A DNA stretch of 64,000 nt from Chryseobacterium aurantiacum (GTDB lineage: Bacteria > Bacteroidota > Bacteroidia > Flavobacteriales > Weeksellaceae), in the NCBI RefSeq assembly GCF_003020585.1, contig NZ_PXUE01000001.1, positions 806,001 through 870,000 on the forward strand. Reading direction: 5' to 3'. The notes under the pieces are model-generated. The model was given only the letters and a program-made list of their open reading frames with translations, searched no databases and was not told the DNA's origin. The translations under genes were made by a program, and so were the position numbers. The stretch's first letter is position 1, and every line of letters starts with the position of its first letter. Below, piece after piece: positions 54,165-62,022 of the stretch.

Positions 54165-55361
54165 ATGAATTTAGATTTCAAAATTAAAAATTTACTTCTG
54201 ATTTGCCTAATTTTTTTAGGAGTATTCAACCAATATTATTCTCAAACTCAAGTTCAATCGGATTTTAAAACCGGTGCGGACCAACCTGAGCTTTATTTAC
54301 CATTATTAAAAGGAAAAACAATTGGTGTAGTTACTAATCAAACAGGTTTAATGAGTGATAAAACTCACTTGGTAGACTTTTTAGTAAAGAATGGTGTTAA
54401 GATCAAATCTATTTTTGCACCGGAGCATGGTTTCAGGGGAGACGCTGATGCCGGAGCCAAAGTGAAGAATGGAGTAGACGTTAAAACAGGAATTCCTATT
54501 GTTTCTTTGTATGCAAGCAATAAAAAGCCAAAACCAGAACAATTGGCTGGGATCGATATTGTTGTTTTTGATATTCAGGATGTTGGGGTGAGGTTTTATA
54601 CTTATATTTCAACTTTAACTTATCTGATGGAGGCTGGTGCCGAAAATAAGGTAGAAGTAATGGTGTTAGATCGCCCAAACCCACATGACGGATATACTGA
54701 TGGTCCTGTGTTGAGAAAGAAATGGACCAGTTTTGTGGGAATGCACGAAGTCCCTGTAGTCTATGGTTTGACAATAGGTGAATATGGGAAAATGGTAAAT
54801 GGTGAAAAGTGGCTGAAGAATGAGGTTCAGGCAAAATATACCTTAATTCCTATGAAAAATTATCACAAAAAACAGCGGTACCCAATATTAGATAAACCAT
54901 CTCCTAATTTACCTAATGATAAAGCCATTAACCTGTATCCGAGTTTATGTTTTTTTGAGGGAACTCAGGTTTCTGTGGGAAGGGGAACTGAGCAGCCTTT
55001 TCAGATTTACGGTTCTCCGTGGACAGAAAGTTTACCCTACCAATTTACTCCAAAACCAAGTTATGGAGCTAAAGACCCTTTCTTAAACGGGAAGCTTTGT
55101 TATGGAGAAGATCTTTCCAATTATCCTAAAGATTTAAGAGAACTGAATTTGGAGTGGGTAATAAAGGCCTACCAAAACTATAAAAATCCACAACTGGATT
55201 TCTTTTTGAAAAACTTATGGTTTGATACCCTGTCCGGAACTGATGAATTCAGAAAGCAGATTATTGCTGGAAAATCAATTCCGGAAATTAAGGCTTCGTG
55301 GAAAAAGGATTTAGAGGATTTTGAAAAGATCAGAACCCAATATGTAATCTATGAAGATTAA
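54165..55361 (+). CDS. DUF1343 protein, NamZ-like exo-beta-N-acetylmuramidase
   Basis: A 398-residue exported enzyme (MNLDFKIKNLLLICLIFLGVFNQYYSQ). It has GKTIGVVTNQTGLM, FAPEHGFRGDADAG, DIQDVGVRFYTYISTL, VLDRPNPHDG and PNLPNDKAINLYPSLCFFEGT, the DUF1343 hallmarks. The family includes NamZ, which removes N-acetylmuramic acid from the non-reducing end of muropeptides and so takes part in peptidoglycan recycling. The start ATG at 54165 is 4 bp from the start of the divergent permease gene. Confidence 0.92.
   Translation: MNLDFKIKNLLLICLIFLGVFNQYYSQTQVQSDFKTGADQPELYLPLLKGKTIGVVTNQTGLMSDKTHLVDFLVKNGVKIKSIFAPEHGFRGDADAGAKVKNGVDVKTGIPIVSLYASNKKPKPEQLAGIDIVVFDIQDVGVRFYTYISTLTYLMEAGAENKVEVMVLDRPNPHDGYTDGPVLRKKWTSFVGMHEVPVVYGLTIGEYGKMVNGEKWLKNEVQAKYTLIPMKNYHKKQRYPILDKPSPNLPNDKAINLYPSLCFFEGTQVSVGRGTEQPFQIYGSPWTESLPYQFTPKPSYGAKDPFLNGKLCYGEDLSNYPKDLRELNLEWVIKAYQNYKNPQLDFFLKNLWFDTLSGTDEFRKQIIAGKSIPEIKASWKKDLEDFEKIRTQYVIYED
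54179..54186 (-). promoter_or_regulatory. -7 element for the permease gene, inside the NamZ-like gene
   Basis: On the minus strand this reads TAATTTTG, an exact TAnnTTTG match 18 bp before the TTG start at 54160. It lies in the first codons of the NamZ-like gene. Confidence 0.4.
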
Positions 55362-55568
55362 TTAATCAAAATTTTGGGGTGGAGTTTTATCATTCTTGCC
55401 CCTATTTAATATGAAAAGTCCAATGGTTAGACCCACAACACCTGCAAAGGCTGTTAATAAGGCTCTTTGTAATTTATCTGGAAGGTCATTCCCAAGATAG
55501 TTCATTAAAAAAAGGATCACAAAAGTGATCACTGAAATAATAATATGGTTTTTTCCGAATAACTTCAT
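55362..55568 (-). CDS. Small two-helix membrane protein
   Basis: A 68-residue protein with two hydrophobic helices (IIISVITFVILFLMNYL and LTAFAGVVGLTIGLFIL) and a polar tail. The stop codon lies directly against the stop codon of the convergent NamZ-like gene, with no gap. It begins 4 bp after the stop of the DUF3575-type gene on the same strand. I recognise no family. Confidence 0.6.
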   Translation of the reverse strand: MKLFGKNHIIISVITFVILFLMNYLGNDLPDKLQRALLTAFAGVVGLTIGLFILNRGKNDKTPPQNFD

Positions 55569-55572
55569 TGTT

Positions 55573-56199
55573 CTATTTAAATTTGTAAGAGATCATTACT
55601 CCACCTCTGTAAGGTATAATTTCACCACTTTTATTTAACTTTTCAGCTCCATCGTAGCGTTCTCCCGTTACACGGTCATATCCTTTATAGAATCCTTGAG
55701 ATGTTCCGACTGTAGCATACAGATCCAGGTTCCAACGTTCAGATAACTGAAACTGATATCCCCCTGTGATACCTAGCATCAATGAAAATCCTTTTTGATA
55801 AAGGTCGGTATTTTGATAAACCACTCCTGCTTCTGTAGTAAGGGTTCCTTCTTTCCAATAGCTCCATTTTTGGAGATTATAGGCAGCAAATGAAATATTG
55901 GCTCCTACGTACCAATGCTTGAATGCTTCTTTAAAATAATACCTTCCTTCTGCAGATACTGAATAGATTTGTAGTTCATGTCCTGCAAAAGACTTCCAGG
56001 GTGAGATAAGAACATCTCCCTGAATAGTATATTTAGGGCTTATTTGTTTTTCTATACCAAGATTGATAATACCTATTGGAGCTAACAGAGCATTTCCTTT
56101 TATGTATAAACTCTTTTCCCCGCTTTGCTTCTGTTCCTGTGCATTTAGAGATCCTACTGCCAATAAGGCCAAGGCACTTACTAATACTCTGTACTTCAT
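55573..56199 (-). CDS. DUF3575-like outer-membrane beta-barrel protein
   Basis: A 208-residue exported protein (MKYRVLVSALALLAVGSLNAQ). Alternating strands follow: YIKGNALLAPIGIINLGIEKQI, YSVSAEGRYYF, YVGANISFAAYN, LMLGITGGYQFQL, and the last strand GGVMISYKFK, typical of an 8-stranded outer-membrane barrel. It resembles DUF3575. The ATG at 56199 is preferred over a TTG one codon upstream. It lies in a run of minus-strand envelope genes with the thioredoxin 7 bp upstream. Confidence 0.82.
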   Translation of the reverse strand: MKYRVLVSALALLAVGSLNAQEQKQSGEKSLYIKGNALLAPIGIINLGIEKQISPKYTIQGDVLISPWKSFAGHELQIYSVSAEGRYYFKEAFKHWYVGANISFAAYNLQKWSYWKEGTLTTEAGVVYQNTDLYQKGFSLMLGITGGYQFQLSERWNLDLYATVGTSQGFYKGYDRVTGERYDGAEKLNKSGEIIPYRGGVMISYKFK

Positions 56200-56206
56200 C
56201 AATGTG

Positions 56207-57382
56207 TTATTTTATTTGATTTAATAATTCTTCTGCTAATTTAGAGTCCTTGTTGGACTGAGTGGCTATATTTCTGGACATCTCTGCATAATTTTTTGCC
56301 ATCTCCTTGTTACCGGTTAAAAAGTAAAGCTTACCAAGAATATAAGTGTTTTCAGAGGTTTCTCCTCTCATTACTGACTTTTCTGCCCATTCAGTAGCTT
56401 TCTTTAATGATGATGGAGTTTTTACATGATCTAAAAATACCCATGCTGCTCTTAACAACTCATCAGGATTAAATGAATCCGAGTTTTTGTAATAATCAAG
56501 GGCTGCTTTTTCATACTCAGGAAAATTGGCATTTTGTTCGTAATAACTGAGCTTGGTTTGATTAAGTTTTGCGGTAGCTAACTGCTTGCCAACTAAGGGT
56601 TCAGCTGTTTTCAGAAAATACTCATCATTGATTCTTTTATTTTTATCATCAATGGATTGCTCAACAACTTTTGATAGCTTCAACTGGGCATCAAATTCGT
56701 TATAGGTTTCTTCCGGAAGGTACTTGATAATATCTGATTTTCTCGAAGAAAAAGCTTTATAATTGGAATCTTCGGTTGATTTTAAGAAAAATAATAAATA
56801 TCCAATTTCATCCTTTGAAAATTCTTCAGTGCTTTTTTTGTTTTCAAAATATCTTTCTGAAGCTTTCTTGGCAAATTCGTAATCAGTATCAGAATTAAGT
56901 TTCATAATATTGATCAGGAATGTAGGGTCTTTTTCTCCCTTGGCAAATCTATCTTTTAGTGAACTTTTATTATTCCCCGGTGAATTGATATCCTGAGCCA
57001 TTGCTACAAATAGACTTTCCTCCATATAGCCGGTATTTCTGGAAACAAGCTCACCATCACCATTCAGGAAAAGATAAGTAGGATAAGAGCGAACCCCATA
57101 CTTGGCTGCAATTTCTCTTCCTTCTCCTTTTTCCATATCAAATCTTGCATTAATGAAGGTTGTATTATAATAGTCTTTTACCGATTTCTGAGGAAAAACA
57201 TTTTTCTCCATCATTTTACAGGGACCACACCATGAAGCATACGCATCAATAAAAACCAATTTTTTTTCCTTTTTGGCTTTTGCTATAATTTCCTTGAATG
57301 GGAGGTCCTGGAACTGGATTGATTCCTGTGCTGAAATAATGATAGAACAAAAAATAGAGATTCCGGAGATGATCTTCTTCAT
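56207..57382 (-). CDS. Exported thioredoxin-domain protein
   Basis: A 391-residue periplasmic protein (signal peptide MKKIISGISIFCSIIISAQ). The N-terminal half is a thioredoxin domain with the active-site CGPC in ASWCGPCKMMEKNVFP and the cis-Pro in YGVRSYPTYLFL. The C-terminal half is helical with tetratricopeptide-like repeats (ATEWAEKSVMRGETSENTYILGKLYF). It probably reduces or isomerises disulfides in the envelope. The start at 57382 begins the signal peptide; the frame upstream to 57421 lacks one. Confidence 0.9.
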   Translation of the reverse strand: MKKIISGISIFCSIIISAQESIQFQDLPFKEIIAKAKKEKKLVFIDAYASWCGPCKMMEKNVFPQKSVKDYYNTTFINARFDMEKGEGREIAAKYGVRSYPTYLFLNGDGELVSRNTGYMEESLFVAMAQDINSPGNNKSSLKDRFAKGEKDPTFLINIMKLNSDTDYEFAKKASERYFENKKSTEEFSKDEIGYLLFFLKSTEDSNYKAFSSRKSDIIKYLPEETYNEFDAQLKLSKVVEQSIDDKNKRINDEYFLKTAEPLVGKQLATAKLNQTKLSYYEQNANFPEYEKAALDYYKNSDSFNPDELLRAAWVFLDHVKTPSSLKKATEWAEKSVMRGETSENTYILGKLYFLTGNKEMAKNYAEMSRNIATQSNKDSKLAEELLNQIK

Positions 57383-57607
57383 TTTCAAATTAGATTTGTA
57401 GGCGAAGATAACTAATTTCAAAATATTTAAGTGCGTAATCTGCTGATTGAATATCTATATTAACTAATTTTAAGATTTATCGCTTTTCTGATCCTGTTCT
57501 AAGGCATACAAAAAACTTATTTTTCAGAAAAAATATTTTGACCCTACATTTTGACCCTCCAAACAGTCCTGTTGATCACTTGTTTTCAATTATTTTTAAT
57601 TCACTTT

Positions 57608-57636
57608 TTGGTCCTGAAATCTTTGTTATATCTTTG
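57608..57636 (+). promoter_or_regulatory. Promoter of the LytS-type kinase gene
   Basis: TTG at 57608-57610, 18 nt, then TATCTTTG at 57629-57636: a full Bacteroidetes promoter, 98 bp before the TTG start at 57735. The gap from 57383 to 57734 holds no convincing gene. Confidence 0.8.
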
Positions 57637-57734
57637 CAAACTAATAAATTATCTGCGGAAGAATCACAAAAATAGGCTTTGCTATAAGTATTGCCGGAAT
57701 CTTTCTTTTGAGGAAAATAACAATGTAGAAGATC

Positions 57735-59318
57735 TTGAGTATTCAATTTAAACATACCTTATCCCGAAAATCTGTTTACATTACAGCAATTTCTGTCTGC
57801 TTCATCGCGGTGGCCGCATTTGCTGTTCTAAGTCTCTTAATCACAGAAGACAGCCGGAAAAATACTGAGGATTTTGCAAGAAAAACGTTCTTCCGGAAAT
57901 ATGAATCGGTAGAAAATGAATTTAGAAATATTGAAGACTATCAATACCTGCTTCGTGAATTGATCCAAAAAGATGGCCTGAAGAATTATAAAGACTATTC
58001 TTTGGTTTTAAATGGGTTAAACAAAAAAAGAAATCTTTTAACTTACAGCTGGTACTATTATGATAAGAATGGAAACGGAAAATCTGAAAGCAACAATCCT
58101 TTAGCCGATCTTTTTAAAAATAGGGAAAGCACAGAAAAGTCGGTTGCTATAAAAAACAATGGTCCGGGACACTTTAAAGATCTTCTGATTACTCGCAAAG
58201 ACAGTATCTATTGGGTGAGTTATGATTCTCTTGTACTTCCTGGTAAAAATAGATTGTATTACGGCTCTACGGTAAGTCTGGATGATCTTCATCAGTATTT
58301 TATCAACGTAGATAAGAGTTCCAATACGTATGCCTATGTCTTTACAAAGGAGGGGATTTGTATTACTCATCCGGAAAAAAAATACCTTGGAAAAAATATT
58401 TTTGAATTTACAGATATTAAACCACAAGATACCCTATGTAATACCATAAAATCCGGATATACAGAAAGAACTGCTGTTTCTGAATATCTTGGAGTGGAAG
58501 TTACCCGATTTATAAAACCTTTAAAAACAGATAATTTTGATGGGTATACCGTGGTAAATCACGTTAACTTTATTATTGATGAAAATACCAACAAAGTAAA
58601 AACCTATACCATTTATATATTTCTGGCTGCTCTGTTCCTTATTGTAACAGTCTTTATTTTGTTTCAAAGGTCAGCCAGCATTGCCTACAGAGAAAAAGAA
58701 AAGATACAAACAGAGAAAAACTTATTGCTGGTGGAAAATGAAAAAATGCACAAGGCAGAGGTGATTAATCAGTTGCAGCAGCTTAAAAATAATATCAACC
58801 CGCATTTTTTGTTCAATTCATTGAACTCGCTTTATATGCTGATTGGGATCAATAAGGATAATGCTCAGAAGTTTACCATGAACCTTTCTAAGATTTATAG
58901 GTACCTGATTGTTCCCCCAAAGGAAAATATAGTTTCTGTTGCCAAGGAAATTGATTTTATCCAAAAATATATGGAACTTCTGAAAAGCAGGTTTGATGAA
59001 GAACTTAGCTTTGAACTTATTATCAATTGTCCTGAAAGTTTAGAAAAACGGATTCCTTATCTATCTCTGCAAATTGTAGTGGAAAATGCTATAAAACATA
59101 ATATTGCAACAATAGATCAACCGCTGGAAATCATTATTATCGTAGAAAAGGAGGGGATTACGGTGAAGAATACCTGGCAGCCTAAAACAGAGGTGGTTCA
59201 GGGTGAGAAATTCGGAATTGATTATTTGAATCAGGTTTATGAGTATTTTAAGAATAATCTGTTTCATATTTCTGTAGATGGTGAAAATTTCATATGTTTT
59301 TTGCCATTAATGAAGTAA
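57735..59318 (+). CDS. LytS-type sensor histidine kinase with extracytoplasmic sensor
   Basis: A 527-residue kinase with membrane helices near residues 14-36 and 294-314 and a sensor region of about 250 residues between them with a Cache-like look (LNGLNKKRNLLTYSWYYYDKNGNG). The C-terminal part is the His_kinase (LytS) type: NNINPHFLFNSLNSLYMLIG with the phospho-accepting His, then LSLQIVVENAIKHN for ATP. It starts at a TTG and no LytTR response regulator is present in the window, so the partner lies elsewhere. Confidence 0.9.
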   Translation: MSIQFKHTLSRKSVYITAISVCFIAVAAFAVLSLLITEDSRKNTEDFARKTFFRKYESVENEFRNIEDYQYLLRELIQKDGLKNYKDYSLVLNGLNKKRNLLTYSWYYYDKNGNGKSESNNPLADLFKNRESTEKSVAIKNNGPGHFKDLLITRKDSIYWVSYDSLVLPGKNRLYYGSTVSLDDLHQYFINVDKSSNTYAYVFTKEGICITHPEKKYLGKNIFEFTDIKPQDTLCNTIKSGYTERTAVSEYLGVEVTRFIKPLKTDNFDGYTVVNHVNFIIDENTNKVKTYTIYIFLAALFLIVTVFILFQRSASIAYREKEKIQTEKNLLLVENEKMHKAEVINQLQQLKNNINPHFLFNSLNSLYMLIGINKDNAQKFTMNLSKIYRYLIVPPKENIVSVAKEIDFIQKYMELLKSRFDEELSFELIINCPESLEKRIPYLSLQIVVENAIKHNIATIDQPLEIIIIVEKEGITVKNTWQPKTEVVQGEKFGIDYLNQVYEYFKNNLFHISVDGENFICFLPLMK

Positions 59319-59430
59319 AATAAAAAAATCCATTCACTCCCAAAAAACAACCTCTCACTCCCTAATATTATTTAATAATTCACTATACCTATAGCTTTGC
59401 TAGCTGAAACTAAGATATTTACTATTTGGA

Positions 59431-62016
59431 ATGAATCGGACTATTTTAATGAAGAATTACAGACTTGCTCTGTATCTAGGACTAGCATTGGCTTCGCCGG
59501 CAGTACTGGCACAGAAAAAGGATACTGTAAAAACGGCCAAGGACAAAGCTGAAAAAACAGATGTTTCATCATCAAAAAAAGCAAAAAAAATTGACGAACT
59601 GATCAAAAAAGGAACCTATAAAAAGGGGATTTTCAATACGATACAGGTAAAAACGGATGTTTATTTTGAAATACCGGACAGTTTGATGGGACGCCAGTTT
59701 TTGGTAGTCAACAAGCTATCTCAGGTACCTATGCAGGTGAATGAAGCAGGTTTAAATAAAGGAATGAACTATGAAAATAAGATCATTTCTTTTCACCGTG
59801 ACAGACTAGCCAAGAAAGTATGGGTTAAAACTTCTGAGGCTAAAGTGTCTTCACCTAAAAATGATGCCATTACAAAATCTGTTAAGGATAACTTTTCAGA
59901 ATCTGTAATTGAGGTGTTTGATATTGAAGCACAAAACAATGATTCCACTTCAGTAGCCATTAAGGTGAACAAGGTTTTTGACGGAAATCAGAAGAGTTTT
60001 AATGATGTTTTGGCGAATGTAGGCCTTGGCGGATCAGTAAAATCAAGTCTTTCCTATATAGAAGGAGTAAAAACATTTCCACAAAACCTTGTTGTGAAGT
60101 CTCAGCTGAGTACTTCCGTAAATGAAGGAGGGGTAGATTTACCGGTGACATTGGGAGTTACTAGTAATCTGGTATTGCTACCTAGCGTACCTATGAAACC
60201 TAGAGTTTCAGATGCTAGAGTAGGGTTTTTCTCTGAAAAACATTGGACTTTCAATGATCGTCAGCAGAAAATGGACGAAAAGTTCTTCATCACGAGATGG
60301 AACCTAGAGCCTAAAGATGAAGACAAGGAGAAATATCTTAGAGGAGAACTGGTAGAACCTAAAAAACAAATTGTTTATTATATAGATCCTGCGACTCCAA
60401 AACAATGGCGTGAAAAAATTATTGCAGGAGTACATGATTGGCAGGTTGCCTTTGAACAGGCAGGTTTTAAAAACGCTGTGATTGCAAAAATGCCGGATGA
60501 AAAGGATGAAGACTTTGATATTGATGATGTAAGGTATTCCGTAATCACCTATGCGGCTTCACCGAAGTCAAATGCAATGGGCCCATCAGTAGTAGATCCA
60601 AGAAGTGGTGAAATTATTGAAGCCGATATCATCTGGTGGCACAATGTAATGACTTCTCTTCATGACTGGATGAGAATTCAGACTGGTGCAATAGACCCGA
60701 AAGCCAGAGGAAATAAGTTTAGTGATGAACATATGGGAGAAGCTATCCGATTTGTTTCATCTCATGAAGTAGGGCATACATTCGGGTTGAAGCACAATAT
60801 GGGCGCATCTTTCTCATTCCCTGTAGAATCACTTCGCTCAAAGGAATTTACAGATAGAATGGGTGGAACTGCACCTTCCATTATGGATTATGCACGTTAC
60901 AACTATGTAGCCCAGCCGGAAGATGGTGTTACAGCAATCACTCCGAAAATTGGGCTTTATGATAAATATGCCATTGAATGGGGGTATCGTTGGTATCCGG
61001 ATGAATTTGTTGAGAAAAAAGCATTGAGAAACCTGATTGAAAAACATCAAGATGACCCCATGTACTTCTACGGAGAACAGCAAAGTTACCTGGAAACAAT
61101 AGATCCGCGTTCGCAGTCTGAAGATTTGGGAGATGATGCAATGAAGGCAAGCGAATACGGAATGAAAAACCTGAAAGTGGTTGTAGATAATCTTTTAAAA
61201 TGGACCTATGAAGATGGTAAAGATTATACAGCAACAGGTAAGCTGTATTTAGAAGCTATTGGGCAATGGGACTTGTATACAGGGCATGTAATGGCGAATG
61301 TAGGAGGTATCTATCTGAATAATACTGTTTTTGGTAACAAGAAAAAAGCGTACGAACCGGTTCCTGCCGAAATACAGAGAAGAGCAGTTGATTACCTTGT
61401 TAAAAATGCAATCAACCTTCCGGAATGGTTATTCTTCAACCCAATTACAGAGAAGACCTATCCGGTTAAAAATTCACCAATGGGGCCATTTGAGCAGACG
61501 CCATATACCTTGGCAAGAGGTATGCAGTATGCCAATATTTACTCCCTGTTTATGGATGACAGACTGCTTAGGTTACTTGAAAATGAATTAAAACATGAAG
61601 TTTCAGGTTCTAAGGATGAAATTTATACCGTGGAGAATCTATTTGACCAGGTAAGAACAGCCGTTTTCAATAAAAAGGGAAGCCTGACAATTTTTGAAAA
61701 AATGGCACAGAAGAACTATGTGGATGCGATGATTGTTTCAGTGAATAAATTGTTCGAAAAAACAGCAGTAAAAGGGTTAAAAACAGATCATAATCTGAAT
61801 ATGCCAATGATCTGTAATTATCACGAAGAAGATAAAAATCTTAGAAACATTAATTACTCATCCATGAAAAGGGTATCTGAAGTAACTACTTATAAGAGAG
61901 CAGAATTACAAAAAGTTCTGGACTTGCTGAATAGAACCAGATACAAAGGTGATGACGCTTCAAGAGCTCATTACACAGATTTAATTATTCGTATTGAAGA
62001 GGCTTTAAATAAATAA
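59431..62016 (+). CDS. Large metzincin-type zinc protease
   Basis: An 861-residue exported protein (signal peptide MKNYRLALYLGLALASPAVLAQ, from the second ATG at 59449). The zinc site is HEVGHTFGLKH (His445, His449, His455) with a Met-turn-like SIMDYARYN after it. N-terminal and C-terminal regions match the DUF5117/DUF5118-flanked zinc-dependent metalloproteases of Bacteroidetes. It probably cleaves proteins at the cell surface or in the periplasm. It is 6 bp before the SusC-like gene and likely co-transcribed with it. Confidence 0.9.
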   Translation: MNRTILMKNYRLALYLGLALASPAVLAQKKDTVKTAKDKAEKTDVSSSKKAKKIDELIKKGTYKKGIFNTIQVKTDVYFEIPDSLMGRQFLVVNKLSQVPMQVNEAGLNKGMNYENKIISFHRDRLAKKVWVKTSEAKVSSPKNDAITKSVKDNFSESVIEVFDIEAQNNDSTSVAIKVNKVFDGNQKSFNDVLANVGLGGSVKSSLSYIEGVKTFPQNLVVKSQLSTSVNEGGVDLPVTLGVTSNLVLLPSVPMKPRVSDARVGFFSEKHWTFNDRQQKMDEKFFITRWNLEPKDEDKEKYLRGELVEPKKQIVYYIDPATPKQWREKIIAGVHDWQVAFEQAGFKNAVIAKMPDEKDEDFDIDDVRYSVITYAASPKSNAMGPSVVDPRSGEIIEADIIWWHNVMTSLHDWMRIQTGAIDPKARGNKFSDEHMGEAIRFVSSHEVGHTFGLKHNMGASFSFPVESLRSKEFTDRMGGTAPSIMDYARYNYVAQPEDGVTAITPKIGLYDKYAIEWGYRWYPDEFVEKKALRNLIEKHQDDPMYFYGEQQSYLETIDPRSQSEDLGDDAMKASEYGMKNLKVVVDNLLKWTYEDGKDYTATGKLYLEAIGQWDLYTGHVMANVGGIYLNNTVFGNKKKAYEPVPAEIQRRAVDYLVKNAINLPEWLFFNPITEKTYPVKNSPMGPFEQTPYTLARGMQYANIYSLFMDDRLLRLLENELKHEVSGSKDEIYTVENLFDQVRTAVFNKKGSLTIFEKMAQKNYVDAMIVSVNKLFEKTAVKGLKTDHNLNMPMICNYHEEDKNLRNINYSSMKRVSEVTTYKRAELQKVLDLLNRTRYKGDDASRAHYTDLIIRIEEALNK

Positions 62017-62022
62017 ACAGCT

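Noticed and set aside
57551-57751. 66-codon open frame before the LytS-type kinase
   Set aside because: It spans the kinase promoter, has no homologous look and overlaps the kinase start.
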